Positions 1 to 8,359 of a stretch of DNA of 64,000 nt are shown here, in pieces (the stretch's first letter is position 1; every line of letters starts with the position of its first letter). The stretch covers positions 2,542,017 to 2,606,016 of the forward strand of contig NZ_KK073875.1 of the NCBI RefSeq assembly GCF_000585395.1, given 5' to 3'. The notes beneath the pieces were generated by a model. It was not told the DNA's origin and did not search any database. It saw only the letters and a list, made by a program, of their open reading frames with translations. The DNA is from Saccharibacillus sacchari DSM 19268 (GTDB taxonomy: Bacteria; Bacillota; Bacilli; Paenibacillales; Paenibacillaceae). The position numbers and the translations under genes are program-made.

Positions 1-33
1 CAGACTTTGATGGCCGGTTACTCAACCACAAGG

Positions 34-67
34 AAGAGGCATGGTCTATTTAGACCATGCCTCTTTT
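34..67. terminator. Strong hairpin, likely terminator of a gene left of the window
   Basis: A perfect 15-bp inverted repeat (34-48 paired with 51-65) with a minimal loop is followed by a short T run. It would end a transcript entering from the left edge. It lies just before the AT-rich island that follows. Confidence 0.75.
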
Positions 68-137
68 ATTGTTTCAAGAGCTAGACAAGCCGTTGTGATT
101 TGTGGTTTGAAAAATCCAAATTGCAGGAGGAAAGAGA

Positions 138-350
138 TTGGATAGTTCAAAATCCGCAAAATTGAAGAATACGGGGCAGAGGGAATTTCAACTCACGAAT
201 ATCGCTTCGACGACCACAGTATCATGCCCCTCTGAATCTGGTGAGTTATATCTTTTATCGTTGATTCTCCCTAAGACCAGTAATAACCTGCTGGCCTGTA
301 ACGTGAAGTTGAAAAGCCCTGCCTTGATTGAAGAGAAGTGTTTTACATGA
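138..350 (+). pseudogene. Decayed N-terminal copy of the downstream P-loop GTPase-like gene
   Basis: A 70-codon reading frame with a TTG start preceded by a GGAGGAAAG ribosome site. Residues about 27-66 align without gaps to residues 28-67 of the 695-residue protein starting at 726 (I count about 23 identities in 40), and the DNA is also clearly alike. The Walker A motif of the full gene (GPSGSGKS) is ruined here: the first Gly is Cys, the middle Gly is Glu, and the essential Lys-Ser pair is Glu-Leu. The frame stops where the homology ends. The simplest reading is a partial duplication that has decayed, although the intact ribosome site and the ATGA overlap with the next small ORF leave open that a short peptide is still translated as a leader. 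It cannot bind nucleotide through this motif. Confidence 0.7.
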
Positions 351-535
351 GCAAGTGGATTTTTAAGATATTACTCTTGATCTTAGTGCTTGGGTTGCTA
401 CTTTTAGCTGGGCATCATGAGGTTATTACCATGAAGATTTTTATAACTAAAGTGCAACTATGGGCGGCTTTGGAATGGTTCCTAAGCATTTTAGCTTCAG
501 GTCTCCTATGTTATTACATGGGTACAAGGAAATAG
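347..535 (+). CDS. Small two-helix membrane protein
   Basis: A 62-residue protein if started at the ATG at 347, which overlaps the stop of the preceding short frame (ATGA), an arrangement typical of translational coupling. A GTG at 338 in the same frame is an alternative. Residues about 5-23 and 38-57 are strongly hydrophobic, predicting two membrane helices with a short loop containing His-His. No family is recognised. It lies between a decayed and an intact copy of the GTPase-like gene and shares their low GC content, so it could be a small partner of that protein or part of the same decayed unit. Confidence 0.45.
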   Translation: MSKWIFKILLLILVLGLLLLAGHHEVITMKIFITKVQLWAALEWFLSILASGLLCYYMGTRK

Positions 536-725
536 GGTCCTAAAGCAAAAGGGTGAAGGATTTCCTTTCCACGTTTTAAGGATTCTATTAAAAATCCTTA
601 GTAGAACAAGAGTAAGTAAATACTAGTTTACGCAACTTGTAACTCTCCCGACTAAAAGGAGGTATTGTTCACCACAGGCGAATTGAAACAGATTGAAAAC
701 GTTTCGTAAGGAGGAATTTCAGTAA
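536..725 (+). promoter_or_regulatory. Leader region of the GTPase-like gene
   Basis: About 190 bases without a gene. A weak hairpin (AAGGATT near 579 against AATCCTT near 596) may terminate the small membrane protein. A strong ribosome site TAAGGAGGA at 707-715 lies ten bases before the ATG at 726 and fixes that start. A near-palindromic GAAAACGTTTC around 695-705 resembles half of a catabolite-response element but does not match its full consensus. No convincing sigma-A promoter was found. Confidence 0.35.
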
Positions 726-2813
726 ATGGATAACATTACATCCAAGGACAAGATGAAACAGAGACGTTCTCGGTTTCGTATGCAAGAAAATGCTCCAACA
801 ATCACAGTATCAGGCCCTTCGGGGTCTGGTAAGTCGTATCTGTTAACGGTGCTTCTCCCTGAGACCAGCAATAAACTTTTGGCCTGGAACGTAGGCATGA
901 AGCAAACTACATTGATTAATACAAAATTGATGCTCGATAGTACAATGAACCAAGATGAAGCGGTCATTCGCGTTAAAATGAGGCCTTTCGACATCATGTT
1001 AATCAAACCAATTATGCATAAGATGATACTTGATGTCATATTTGAGAACAGGGATGAGTTAGATGGGCTGGAATTAGACGAGGATATAGTGTACAAGGTG
1101 CTGAATCCTCGGAATCGAGCCTATCACTTTGCTGAATTCGTCCAAAAACATAGCGATAAACAAGGGTGTCCAGATCAAAAGCTGCTCCTACAATTGCTAC
1201 AGCGTTTCTTTGAGGGCTTGATTCCAGAAATACAAGAAGCAGTTAAGGAAAAAGAGAAGGGCACCAAAACCGTCTATCCTAAGCCTAAAAAGAAGGAAAT
1301 TTACGAAATGGTCATTCAAGAGCGCTTGGGCGATAGTGAAGTTCAAGGTCTGGAGAGTGAAGTCTATACTTGGTTCATGCAACTCTATAGTTTTATTAAA
1401 GGGGAGATACTAAAAACGTGCGAATTTCTTGATTCAGAGCAGGTGTACGCGGTTGTTGAGGACCGGGTGGAAAGCGATTCGATCAAGAATCTTATTCAAG
1501 ACACCTACAATGTGGATAGCCCTTACTCGCTTATTATTGAAGAGTTGTCTTACTGCGTGCAACCATCTATACCCTTTGCAATGGCTTTTAAGGAAGCCTA
1601 TCGTGAGGATGCAAAGCTTGGGAAGGTGCTTAGACTCAATATTCTTGATACACCCGGTTTAACCCAAACGGGAGAGACGAAGGAAGACATGCAGGAAGTT
1701 CTGCAACAGGTAATGGGGCATCAATCTGACGCATACCTATTCCTTTGCAGTACGGATGAACGACCGACGGTATATGAAAACATGAAGGAACTTCTCATTA
1801 AGAGAAGGGAGAAATTTCAGGAAATACCGATTAAACTTCTTCGGACCAAGGTGGATTTGAACCTGTATGAACTGATGAAGAAGGATCACCTTATGGAGGT
1901 AGGCCGTCCTGAGTTTACGGATACTGAGGCATTCTTTTATGCTGAAAAAGCTTACGAAAAATTCACACAAGCTATCGATGCAGAGAACGTTGAATTGAGC
2001 GAAAGTTTGGGTGTCTATAATCCACTTGATTTCATTTCTTTAGACTTTACACCCCTGCGCAACTTAGCTGGGTCTTTCTTCGAAAAGAAACCAACCATAG
2101 AAAAGGAAAAATTGTTCCATATTTTGTTCGATCTTTCCCGTAAAGTACATGATGCTCATATGCCTTCATATGTAGGGCGCCGCTACCTGCAAATGAAAGA
2201 ATTGGATGAAGCAGCACTTGTGATTAAGATGAATAAGGAAATGGGGCAATTACTGGAAGACTTTGCTGTCCATATGAAAGTTATGAACTCACGCGAGTAT
2301 CAGGGGAACTACTATCAATTTGAGTCGAAAAAGAAACTGTACCATGGTCATTCAGTATATACCGGCCTGAAGAAGGCACGGATCGGAGAAGGGCATGAGA
2401 CACGGGCAACGGTGTACGAAAATTTTAACATCCATGTTCGAAGCATGATCCAAAAGTGGACGACAGCATTTATCCAGAACCGTCCGATTTCATTTGATGT
2501 CTCATTTGAAAATATTAGAGATTCCGAAGCCAAAAGGTTAGCGGAGATTGAGGCACCGCAAGTTTTGAAGGACATTTTCCGACAACAATTGTCCCAAATT
2601 CTTTACCGCATTAGTAAAGCGTTGAGTTATGACGGGATGAAGACAGAAATTGAGGATATCTATGCCAAACAAGCACCAGACCAGGCCTTCCGAAATAATA
2701 TGCGCCTTTTTTATGCCAAGTTTAGCGACGAAATGTATTGGAAGGAGGGACTCTCTCGATTCTTGCAGCAGGAACTGAACCAATTACTTAGTAAGATGTA
2801 TTTTTACGAATAG
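726..2813 (+). CDS. Large P-loop GTPase-like protein of unassigned family
   Basis: 695 residues, soluble, highly charged. The sequence shows a Walker A/G1 motif GPSGSGKS at residues 30-37, a G3-like motif LDTPG at 307-311, and a G4-like TKVD at 374-377. These three in order suggest a GTPase of the large, dynamin/TRAFAC type rather than an AAA ATPase. The odd part is the spacing: about 270 residues separate G1 from G3, where typical GTPases have far fewer, so a long helical insert (Lys/Glu-rich around 180-200) sits inside the G domain. The C-terminal 300 residues are helical with no recognised domain. No membrane segments were seen. It lies in an AT-richer stretch than the rest of the window, with a decayed N-terminal copy upstream, which suggests horizontally acquired DNA. 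A role in defence or membrane remodelling is possible but only a guess. Confidence 0.7.
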   Translation: MDNITSKDKMKQRRSRFRMQENAPTITVSGPSGSGKSYLLTVLLPETSNKLLAWNVGMKQTTLINTKLMLDSTMNQDEAVIRVKMRPFDIMLIKPIMHKMILDVIFENRDELDGLELDEDIVYKVLNPRNRAYHFAEFVQKHSDKQGCPDQKLLLQLLQRFFEGLIPEIQEAVKEKEKGTKTVYPKPKKKEIYEMVIQERLGDSEVQGLESEVYTWFMQLYSFIKGEILKTCEFLDSEQVYAVVEDRVESDSIKNLIQDTYNVDSPYSLIIEELSYCVQPSIPFAMAFKEAYREDAKLGKVLRLNILDTPGLTQTGETKEDMQEVLQQVMGHQSDAYLFLCSTDERPTVYENMKELLIKRREKFQEIPIKLLRTKVDLNLYELMKKDHLMEVGRPEFTDTEAFFYAEKAYEKFTQAIDAENVELSESLGVYNPLDFISLDFTPLRNLAGSFFEKKPTIEKEKLFHILFDLSRKVHDAHMPSYVGRRYLQMKELDEAALVIKMNKEMGQLLEDFAVHMKVMNSREYQGNYYQFESKKKLYHGHSVYTGLKKARIGEGHETRATVYENFNIHVRSMIQKWTTAFIQNRPISFDVSFENIRDSEAKRLAEIEAPQVLKDIFRQQLSQILYRISKALSYDGMKTEIEDIYAKQAPDQAFRNNMRLFYAKFSDEMYWKEGLSRFLQQELNQLLSKMYFYE

Positions 2814-3095
2814 GCAAAAAGACATGTTGAACATGAGACCTTTAATTGAGCATTGCTATGATATATGCCATTTTCAGTTTGTCATTTCGTAATTATTGAA
2901 AAGAACTCTTATATAGTGATTTAAAACTTAGTAGAAAGCATAATATTACTCGTGGATTTCAGGTTAAATTATCTCTTAATGGTGTGGTTATTGGATTAAT
3001 AAGTGTTAAGCCACTTCCCCAAACATCACGGGCATCACGTGGCGTCGAATTGTGGATTTATACAGTGACAACTCATTAAGGAACCCGTGTCCAAA

Positions 3096-3133
3096 AAAGT
3101 CTAAAGGCACCCCATCGGGTGCTTTTAGACTTT
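3096..3133. terminator. Bidirectional rho-independent terminator
   Basis: A 17-bp inverted repeat (3096-3112 with 3117-3133, one G-T pair, loop CATC). T runs flank both ends; the minus-strand run is six T. It closes the island transcript. Confidence 0.85.
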
Positions 3134-3270
3134 GCTCTGTAACCGACGCCGAACCGTATCATAAATAATGGAAACGAGTCGTAAACCAAATTATTAACCT
3201 TCCCAGCTATCACCCAACCATATGACTAGACATGTTTTTTTCCTATAACAACCCTCCTCCTCCCTCGTGG

Positions 3271-3302
3271 TATACTCATGAGAACAAAAAGCCAGAAGGA
3301 GC
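3271..3302 (+). promoter_or_regulatory. Extended -10 promoter and ribosome site for the methyltransferase
   Basis: TGGTATACT (TG at 3268-3269, TATACT at 3271-3276) matches an extended -10 element; there is no good -35. AGAAGGAG at 3295-3302 is a strong ribosome site. Together they place transcription start near 3283 and translation start at the ATG at 3310, excluding the in-frame upstream ATG at 3232. Confidence 0.6.
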
Positions 3303-3309
3303 ACTTCAT

Positions 3310-4398
3310 ATGATCCCATTCCGACACGACCATGTAGGCAGTTTTTTACGCCCTGCGAACTTAACCCAGGCGCGCGAACAATATAGATCAGGCAGCATCA
3401 CGCACGACGAATTAAGAGCGGTGGAAGATCAGGAGATCATCCGCATCATCGAAAAGCAAAAGGAAAACGGCGTGCTCGCGGTCACGGACGGCGAACTGCG
3501 CAGAAGCTGGTGGCATTTCGACTTCCTGGGCGGCCTGGACGGCGTCGAGCTGTACGAGCAGATCGACGGTCCGAAGTTCCACAATATGCAGACGCGCAAA
3601 GGCGGCCTTCGCGTGGATGGCAAAGTCGATTTCTCGACGCATCCTTTCGTGGAAGACTTCAAGTTCGTGCAGCAGCACGCGGGTGACACCGTAGCGAAAC
3701 AGACCATCCCGAGTCCGAACATGCTGCTCTATCGTTTGGAAAATGGCGCAAACACTTATTACACGGACAATGAGGCGTTCATTCAGGACACAATCGCAGC
3801 GTATCAAAAAGCGATTCAAGCCTTCTACGATGCGGGATGCCGTTACCTGCAATTGGACGACACCGCTTGGGCGGACCTCTTCTCGGAAGCCGGTCACGAC
3901 AAGCTGCGCGCCAAAGGCATGGAACCTGCGCAAGAGTTGAAAACGATGCAGCGCATGATCAACGAATCGTTGGCGAACAAGCCGGCCGATCTCGTGGTCA
4001 CGATGCACGTCTGCCGTGGCAACTACAAATCAAACTACTTCTCCACGGGCGGCTATGATTACGCGTCCGAAGTGATCTTCGGCGGCTTGGACGTAGACGG
4101 ATTGTTCCTGGAATTCGACGACGAGCGCTCAGGCGGTTTCGAATCGTTGAAGCATGTGAATCGCAAAGATTTGAAAATCGTACTCGGCCTGCTCACATCC
4201 AAAACAGGCGAGCTGGAAGACAAAGAACAAATCAAAGCCCGGATCGCGGAAGCGGCAACTTACGTTCCTTTGGAGCAACTTTGCTTGAGCCCGCAGTGCG
4301 GATTCTCGTCGACGGAAGAAGGCAATATTCTGACGGAAGACCAACAATGGCGGAAGCTGCGTTACGTGAAGGAAATTGCAGACGAAGTTTGGGGTTAA
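3310..4398 (+). CDS. MetE C-terminal-like cobalamin-independent methyltransferase (YxjG/YxjH type)
   Basis: 362 residues. The N-terminus (FRHDHVGSFLRP) and the segment VTDGELRRSWWHFDF are characteristic of the short methionine synthase II-like proteins of Firmicutes such as YxjG and YxjH, which correspond to the catalytic C-terminal barrel of MetE. The late segments MHVCRGN (His and Cys) and LSPQCGF supply the zinc ligands expected for thiol activation. Such enzymes move a methyl group to homocysteine or a similar thiol; the true methyl donor of this subgroup is uncertain. The start at 3310 is chosen from the ribosome site. It is followed 42 bases later by an aldehyde dehydrogenase, probably co-transcribed, so it may act in a demethylation or C1 pathway rather than methionine synthesis proper. 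Confidence 0.85.
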   Translation: MIPFRHDHVGSFLRPANLTQAREQYRSGSITHDELRAVEDQEIIRIIEKQKENGVLAVTDGELRRSWWHFDFLGGLDGVELYEQIDGPKFHNMQTRKGGLRVDGKVDFSTHPFVEDFKFVQQHAGDTVAKQTIPSPNMLLYRLENGANTYYTDNEAFIQDTIAAYQKAIQAFYDAGCRYLQLDDTAWADLFSEAGHDKLRAKGMEPAQELKTMQRMINESLANKPADLVVTMHVCRGNYKSNYFSTGGYDYASEVIFGGLDVDGLFLEFDDERSGGFESLKHVNRKDLKIVLGLLTSKTGELEDKEQIKARIAEAATYVPLEQLCLSPQCGFSSTEEGNILTEDQQWRKLRYVKEIADEVWG

Positions 4399-4440
4399 GC
4401 TTTTCTCAAATTACCAATAGGATTCGCGGAGGGATATCAA

Positions 4441-5931
4441 ATGACAACTCAAGCCAGCCCAGAAGCCATTACCGTTGAAGCGTTGATTAACGGCCAGAAC
4501 GTAAAATCCCTTTCCCAATCAGCAAAAGAGAATCCGACCAATCCAACCAAGATCGTGGGCTACTTCCCGGATACGACGAAAGAACAAGCCGTTGAAGCAA
4601 TCGAAGCGGCGGCGGTTGCTTTTAAAACGTGGAAGAAAACCGATATCGAGGAACGCGTTGCCAGCATGCGCAAAGCGATCGAGAAGATCCGCGCAGCCGA
4701 GAACGAGATCGTGAATTTGCTGTCCAGAGAACACGGCAAGCCGCTGTACGATGCGCACGGCGAGGTCTATGTAGCCTTGATGTGGATGGAGTTTGCGTGC
4801 AACGAAGCGGCCGCGGCTCTGCAAGAACAAGTCACCGAACACGATCACGGGAAAACGATCTTGTCTTACGATCCGATCGGCGTCGTAGCCGCGATCAGCC
4901 CTTGGAACTATCCGATTGCGTTGTCCACGATCAAGATCGCTCCTGCACTGCTTGCGGGGAACACGATCGTGCTGAAGCCAAGTCCTTACGCGCCGCTCGC
5001 GGCAGCGAAGGTAGCGGAGATCATCGCAAGCGAGTTCCCGGCCGGCGTTATCAACGTGGTGCATGGCGGCGCGGACGTGGGCGTTGAACTCACGACGAAT
5101 CCTAAAGTGACGAAGATCGCCTTCACGGGCGGAACCGAAACAGCCAAGCATATTATCAAGGCCGCTTCGGATACGATCAAAGACATGACGCTGGAGCTTG
5201 GCGGCAATGACGCGGCGATCTTCCTGGAGAGCTTTGACGTGAACGATGAGCGCGCAATGCGCCGGATCGTCGTGTCCAACTTCTTGACGACAGGCCAGAT
5301 CTGCATGATCGCCAAGCGCGTCTACGTCCACCGTTCGATCTATGATGCGTTCGTGGAAAAATATATCGAAGCGGCAAACCGTTGGATTCGCATCGGCGAT
5401 CCGTTTGACCCCAATACGACGGTAGGTCCAGTCAATAACCTGAAGCAAAAAGACTACGTACTGAGCTTGGTTGAAGATGCGAAGCAGCGCGGAGCGAAGG
5501 TTACGCCTCTCGGCACGATCTTGGATCAGAAGCTGTTCGATCAAGGCTACTACCTCCAGCCTACGCTGGTTACGGGCTGCGACGCGCATGACCGGATCGT
5601 CGTGGAAGAGCAGTTCGGTCCTACCGTTCCGATCCTGCCGTTCGACGACGAAGAGCAGGTGATCGGTCTCCACAACGAAAGCATCTATGGCTTGACGAGT
5701 TCCGTATGGGGCAGCGAAGCAGAGGCGATCTCCGTGGCGCGTCAGCTCGAAGCCGGAACGACTATGATCAATACGGCTGCTGTACAGGGACTGGACGTTC
5801 GCTTCCCATTCGGCGGTTTCAAGCAATCCGGCATCGGCCGCGAATACGGTACGGAAGGCATTCGCACGTATACGGAGCAGCATGTCATCAATGTTCCGAA
5901 CATGCTGGATCTTCCTTATATCCCGGAATAA
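4441..5931 (+). CDS. NAD(P)-dependent aldehyde dehydrogenase (succinate-semialdehyde dehydrogenase-like)
   Basis: 496 residues, the usual length for the family. It has the oxyanion Asn segment PWNYP, the NAD-binding FTGGTETAKHI, the catalytic Glu segment LELGGNDAAIF and the catalytic Cys in TTGQICMIAKR. The enzyme oxidises an aldehyde to an acid; the class is closest to GabD-like or generic aldehyde dehydrogenases and the substrate cannot be read from sequence. A ribosome site CGGAGGG precedes the ATG. It sits 42 bases behind the MetE-like gene and is followed by a clear terminator, so the two genes form a small operon. A coupled role such as removing formaldehyde or another aldehyde made by the methyltransferase substrate is inference. 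Confidence 0.9.
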   Translation: MTTQASPEAITVEALINGQNVKSLSQSAKENPTNPTKIVGYFPDTTKEQAVEAIEAAAVAFKTWKKTDIEERVASMRKAIEKIRAAENEIVNLLSREHGKPLYDAHGEVYVALMWMEFACNEAAAALQEQVTEHDHGKTILSYDPIGVVAAISPWNYPIALSTIKIAPALLAGNTIVLKPSPYAPLAAAKVAEIIASEFPAGVINVVHGGADVGVELTTNPKVTKIAFTGGTETAKHIIKAASDTIKDMTLELGGNDAAIFLESFDVNDERAMRRIVVSNFLTTGQICMIAKRVYVHRSIYDAFVEKYIEAANRWIRIGDPFDPNTTVGPVNNLKQKDYVLSLVEDAKQRGAKVTPLGTILDQKLFDQGYYLQPTLVTGCDAHDRIVVEEQFGPTVPILPFDDEEQVIGLHNESIYGLTSSVWGSEAEAISVARQLEAGTTMINTAAVQGLDVRFPFGGFKQSGIGREYGTEGIRTYTEQHVINVPNMLDLPYIPE

Positions 5932-5951
5932 AAGCGATACGCCAATACTCC

Positions 5952-5996
5952 GCTCTGTTGACTGATTCGTACGAATCGGTAAGCAGAGCTTTTTTT
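5952..5996 (+). terminator. Terminator after the aldehyde dehydrogenase
   Basis: GCTCTG at 5952-5957 pairs with CAGAGC at 5984-5989, with further pairing of ACTGATTC and GAATCGGT inside, followed by seven T. Confidence 0.85.
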
Positions 5997-6064
5997 ACCT
6001 GAAGAAGATCCGCTTGATTCGATGGGATGAACGAAATAAATGAACGTAATCAAAAGGAGCGCAC

Positions 6065-7012
6065 GTGAACAAAACCGACCGCCTGCTCGCCATCGTCCTG
6101 GAACTGCAAGCCAGAAGAGCTGTACGCGCCGAGGACCTGGCTGCGTTATTCGAAACCAGCGTCAGAACCATTTATCGGGACATCCAGGCACTGAGCGAAG
6201 CCGGAGTTCCGATCATAGGAACTACGGGCCAGGGCTATTCATTGGTTGAAGGTTACTTTCTGCCCCCGGTTCGCTTCACGATCGAGGAGGCCGTGACCTT
6301 GCTGATCGGAACGGAGTTTATTGAGCAGCAATTCGACGAGGAATACCGCCATAGAGCCTGTCTAGCCCGAAAGAAAATCGAGGTTACGCTATCCGACCGC
6401 GTTCGCGAAGAGACTTCGCGCGTCCATCAATCGCTGAGATTGCTCGCTCCCGGCAAGCGGTCGGATTCGTCGGCGGAAAAAGAAAACCTCAACGACATCC
6501 GCCGGGCGATATTGGACAGACGGAAGATCCGCTTCGGGTATACGAAAAAAACGAGCCCGGCTGCGGACAGCGCCTACAGCAAACGGACCGTCGATCCTTA
6601 CGGACTGGTGCTTATTGAAGGCACTTGGATGCTGGTAGCCCGGTGCGATCTGCGGCAGGGCATCCGTCATTTTCGCTTGTCCCGAATAGAGGAGCTTACC
6701 GAGCTGGAAGAACCTTTTGAATTTCCGGCCGATTTTGATCTAAAAGCGTATACCCCTTCGGATGATCGCTCCTTGGCCGTGACGCTTCGCTTCGACCCGA
6801 GTCTCGCAGACAAGGTCAGACAGTCGAATTTTCCGTACATCGAGGAGACACACGAGCATCCGGACGGCTTGGATGTTGTGCTGCGCGTTCATCAACCGGA
6901 TGACCTGCTGCAATGGGTAATGGGTTGGGGAGCGGGCGCCATTGTATTGGAACCGGAGTCGTTTCGGCAGCGAGTCCGAGAAGAAGCATATAAGATTCTT
7001 AAACGTTACTGA
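6065..7012 (+). CDS. HTH-WYL transcriptional regulator (YafY type)
   Basis: 315 residues. The N-terminal 60 residues form a DeoR/HTH-11 helix-turn-helix (recognition helix around TSVRTIYRDIQAL). A WYL domain follows; the segment YGLVLIEGTWMLVARCDL carries a variant of the W-Y-L motif. WYL domains bind small ligands or nucleic acid and control transcription. The start is GTG at 6065 with AAGGAG a few bases upstream. The stop codon lies inside the left arm of its own terminator. A VOC protein gene follows on the same strand, and the same regulator/VOC pairing occurs again at 24887/25896, so this regulator may govern its neighbour. Confidence 0.85.
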   Translation: MNKTDRLLAIVLELQARRAVRAEDLAALFETSVRTIYRDIQALSEAGVPIIGTTGQGYSLVEGYFLPPVRFTIEEAVTLLIGTEFIEQQFDEEYRHRACLARKKIEVTLSDRVREETSRVHQSLRLLAPGKRSDSSAEKENLNDIRRAILDRRKIRFGYTKKTSPAADSAYSKRTVDPYGLVLIEGTWMLVARCDLRQGIRHFRLSRIEELTELEEPFEFPADFDLKAYTPSDDRSLAVTLRFDPSLADKVRQSNFPYIEETHEHPDGLDVVLRVHQPDDLLQWVMGWGAGAIVLEPESFRQRVREEAYKILKRY

Positions 7013-7037
7013 CATGATGTTGTCAGTAACGTTTTTT
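7001..7037 (+). terminator. Terminator overlapping the 3' end of the WYL gene
   Basis: A perfect 14-bp inverted repeat (7001-7014 with 7021-7034) is followed by T residues. The TGA stop at 7010-7012 is inside the stem. Confidence 0.9.
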
Positions 7038-7091
7038 ATGATGAGAATTGTCAGTCAATCTTAGTTCTTAATAACGAAAGGATGATCCTTC

Positions 7092-7493
7092 ATGAATTTT
7101 GCATCTGTACGTATCATTACCGACCGCGTTGACCGCCTCGCTTCGTTCTACGAGCAAGTCACGGGAATTACGGCGGAGCGCCCCGCCCCCGTATTCGCCG
7201 AGATCGTCCTGCCATCCGGCACGCTCGCAATCGGGCATACCCAGACTGCGCAGCTATTCGGAACGGACGCTGCGATCGCAGCTCATAACCGCTCGATAAT
7301 AGTCGAGTTCCGCGTGAAAGACGTCGAAGCCGAATATGCACGCCTGAAGCCGCTGATCGAAGACTGGGTGCAGGAGCCGACGACGATGCCGTGGGGGAAC
7401 CGTTCGATCTTATTCCGCGATCCCGACGGCAACCTCGTTAATCTTTTCCAACCTGTAAGCGAAGCGGCCATCGAACGGTTCAGAGATCGATAA
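7092..7493 (+). CDS. VOC-superfamily (glyoxalase/bleomycin-resistance-like) protein
   Basis: 133 residues with two beta-alpha-beta-beta-beta halves: ITDRVDRLASFYEQVTG opens the first and FRVKDVEAEYARL the second. The ending LFRDPDGNLVNLFQP is the classic VOC closing motif with a conserved Glu/Asn-type metal position. The family covers metal-dependent isomerases, dioxygenases and drug-binding proteins; the substrate is unknown. A ribosome site AAAGGATGA precedes the ATG at 7092. It follows a WYL regulator from which it is separated by a terminator, so it has its own promoter. Confidence 0.8.
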   Translation: MNFASVRIITDRVDRLASFYEQVTGITAERPAPVFAEIVLPSGTLAIGHTQTAQLFGTDAAIAAHNRSIIVEFRVKDVEAEYARLKPLIEDWVQEPTTMPWGNRSILFRDPDGNLVNLFQPVSEAAIERFRDR

Positions 7494-7516
7494 CCGAACC
7501 CTTCCGCATGCAAATA

Positions 7517-7558
7517 ACCCTATCGCCTGCTGTGTCATAAGCGGCAGCGCGATAGGGT
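7517..7558. terminator. Terminator between convergent genes
   Basis: ACCCTATCGC at 7517-7526 pairs with GCGATAGGGT at 7549-7558, and CTGCTG pairs with CGGCAG inside. The T-rich side lies on the minus strand, so it mainly ends the YczE-type gene coming from the right. Confidence 0.7.
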
Positions 7559-7590
7559 GCGAAGCGGTTGATCTAATGTTCGTTCGGCAT

Positions 7591-8250
7591 TTAAGAGCTT
7601 ACCGTTTTTGGAGGTGCATTTTTTCCGGCCAAAAGTTTTTCCGTAAAATACACGTTGAAGAAATGAATGATCGGTCCCAAGCCGATCATGCACACCAACG
7701 TCCCCAGCCCGATAATGCCCCCGAATAAGAAACAAACCAGCGCGCACAGAGCGTCGGTGAACATGCGGTGCCAGAAATAGCTGACTCGCGGGAAGCGATC
7801 TCTCATCATCAGCGACAGAGCATCGTAAGGCGCGATGCCGACGTTGGAGGTCTGATACAGGGAGACTCCGAAACTGCATACCACGACGCCGATCGCGACC
7901 GTCACCACGCGCTGCCACAGCAGTTGGGGTTCGCCCAGCACATCGATCCAGATATCGTAAAAGAAGGTCGCGAAATAACCCAGCAATACAGCGTTTACAA
8001 CGGTTCCGGCTCCGATAAAACGGCGTCCCCAAATCAGCTGCACCACGAACAAGGAGAGGTTGAACAGGATCAGAAACCGGGCGTACACGATTCCGCTCGT
8101 ATCGGCCAAGGCCATCACCATGCCGCTGAAAGGATCGTTCCCCAAGCCGGACAGTTTGAAAATGCTTATTCCCATACCCAAAAAAATATTGCCGATCAGC
8201 ATGATGATCAATCGTTTCGGATCGGCTAGCGTGGTCAAAAATCCCTTCAT
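7591..8250 (-). CDS. YczE/YyaS/YitT-family integral membrane protein
   Basis: 219 residues with about five hydrophobic helices. The segment SGLGNDPFSGM after the first helix and NVGIAPYDALSLM after the fourth are the repeated glycine-proline motifs typical of the YczE/YitT membrane family. The function of the family is not settled; a transport role is likely. The start is the ATG read at 8250-8248. The gene is convergent with the VOC gene and shares a terminator with it. Confidence 0.8.
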   Translation of the reverse strand: MKGFLTTLADPKRLIIMLIGNIFLGMGISIFKLSGLGNDPFSGMVMALADTSGIVYARFLILFNLSLFVVQLIWGRRFIGAGTVVNAVLLGYFATFFYDIWIDVLGEPQLLWQRVVTVAIGVVVCSFGVSLYQTSNVGIAPYDALSLMMRDRFPRVSYFWHRMFTDALCALVCFLFGGIIGLGTLVCMIGLGPIIHFFNVYFTEKLLAGKNAPPKTVSS

Positions 8251-8359
8251 ATCAACCGTCCCATCGTCAGATTGTCATTTTTGTCCAGCATGAATAACGA
8301 CGCCATTATATCACAGGTTCCGCGGTCGAAGCTGTACTGTTTTTTTGTTTTCCGATCGG

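Larger units (their letters stand above)
2814..3309. other. AT-rich intergenic stretch
   Basis: About 500 bases between the GTPase-like gene and the methyltransferase gene. Apart from the terminator hairpin at 3096-3133 and the -10 element at 3271, I see no gene, RNA or repeat here. No S-box riboswitch-like structure is evident, although Bacillus relatives of the next gene are often under one. The change from AT-rich to GC-richer DNA falls in this interval and may be the right edge of the island. Confidence 0.4.

Noticed and set aside
1-33. End of a coding region at the left edge
   Set aside because: Too short to assign a frame; only the terminator that follows is secure.
690-706. Catabolite-response element before the GTPase-like gene
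   Set aside because: Only half of the consensus fits (TGAAAACG), three positions at the other end mismatch.
3232-3309. Longer N-terminus of the MetE-like protein
   Set aside because: The region holds the promoter -10 and the ribosome site, and the added residues have no family match.
3140-3310. S-box riboswitch upstream of the MetE-like gene
   Set aside because: The leader after the -10 element is only about 25 bases, too short for the riboswitch, and no matching core was seen upstream.
4519-5883. Long open frame opposite the aldehyde dehydrogenase gene
   Set aside because: A shadow of GC-rich codons; Arg-rich composition and no domain.
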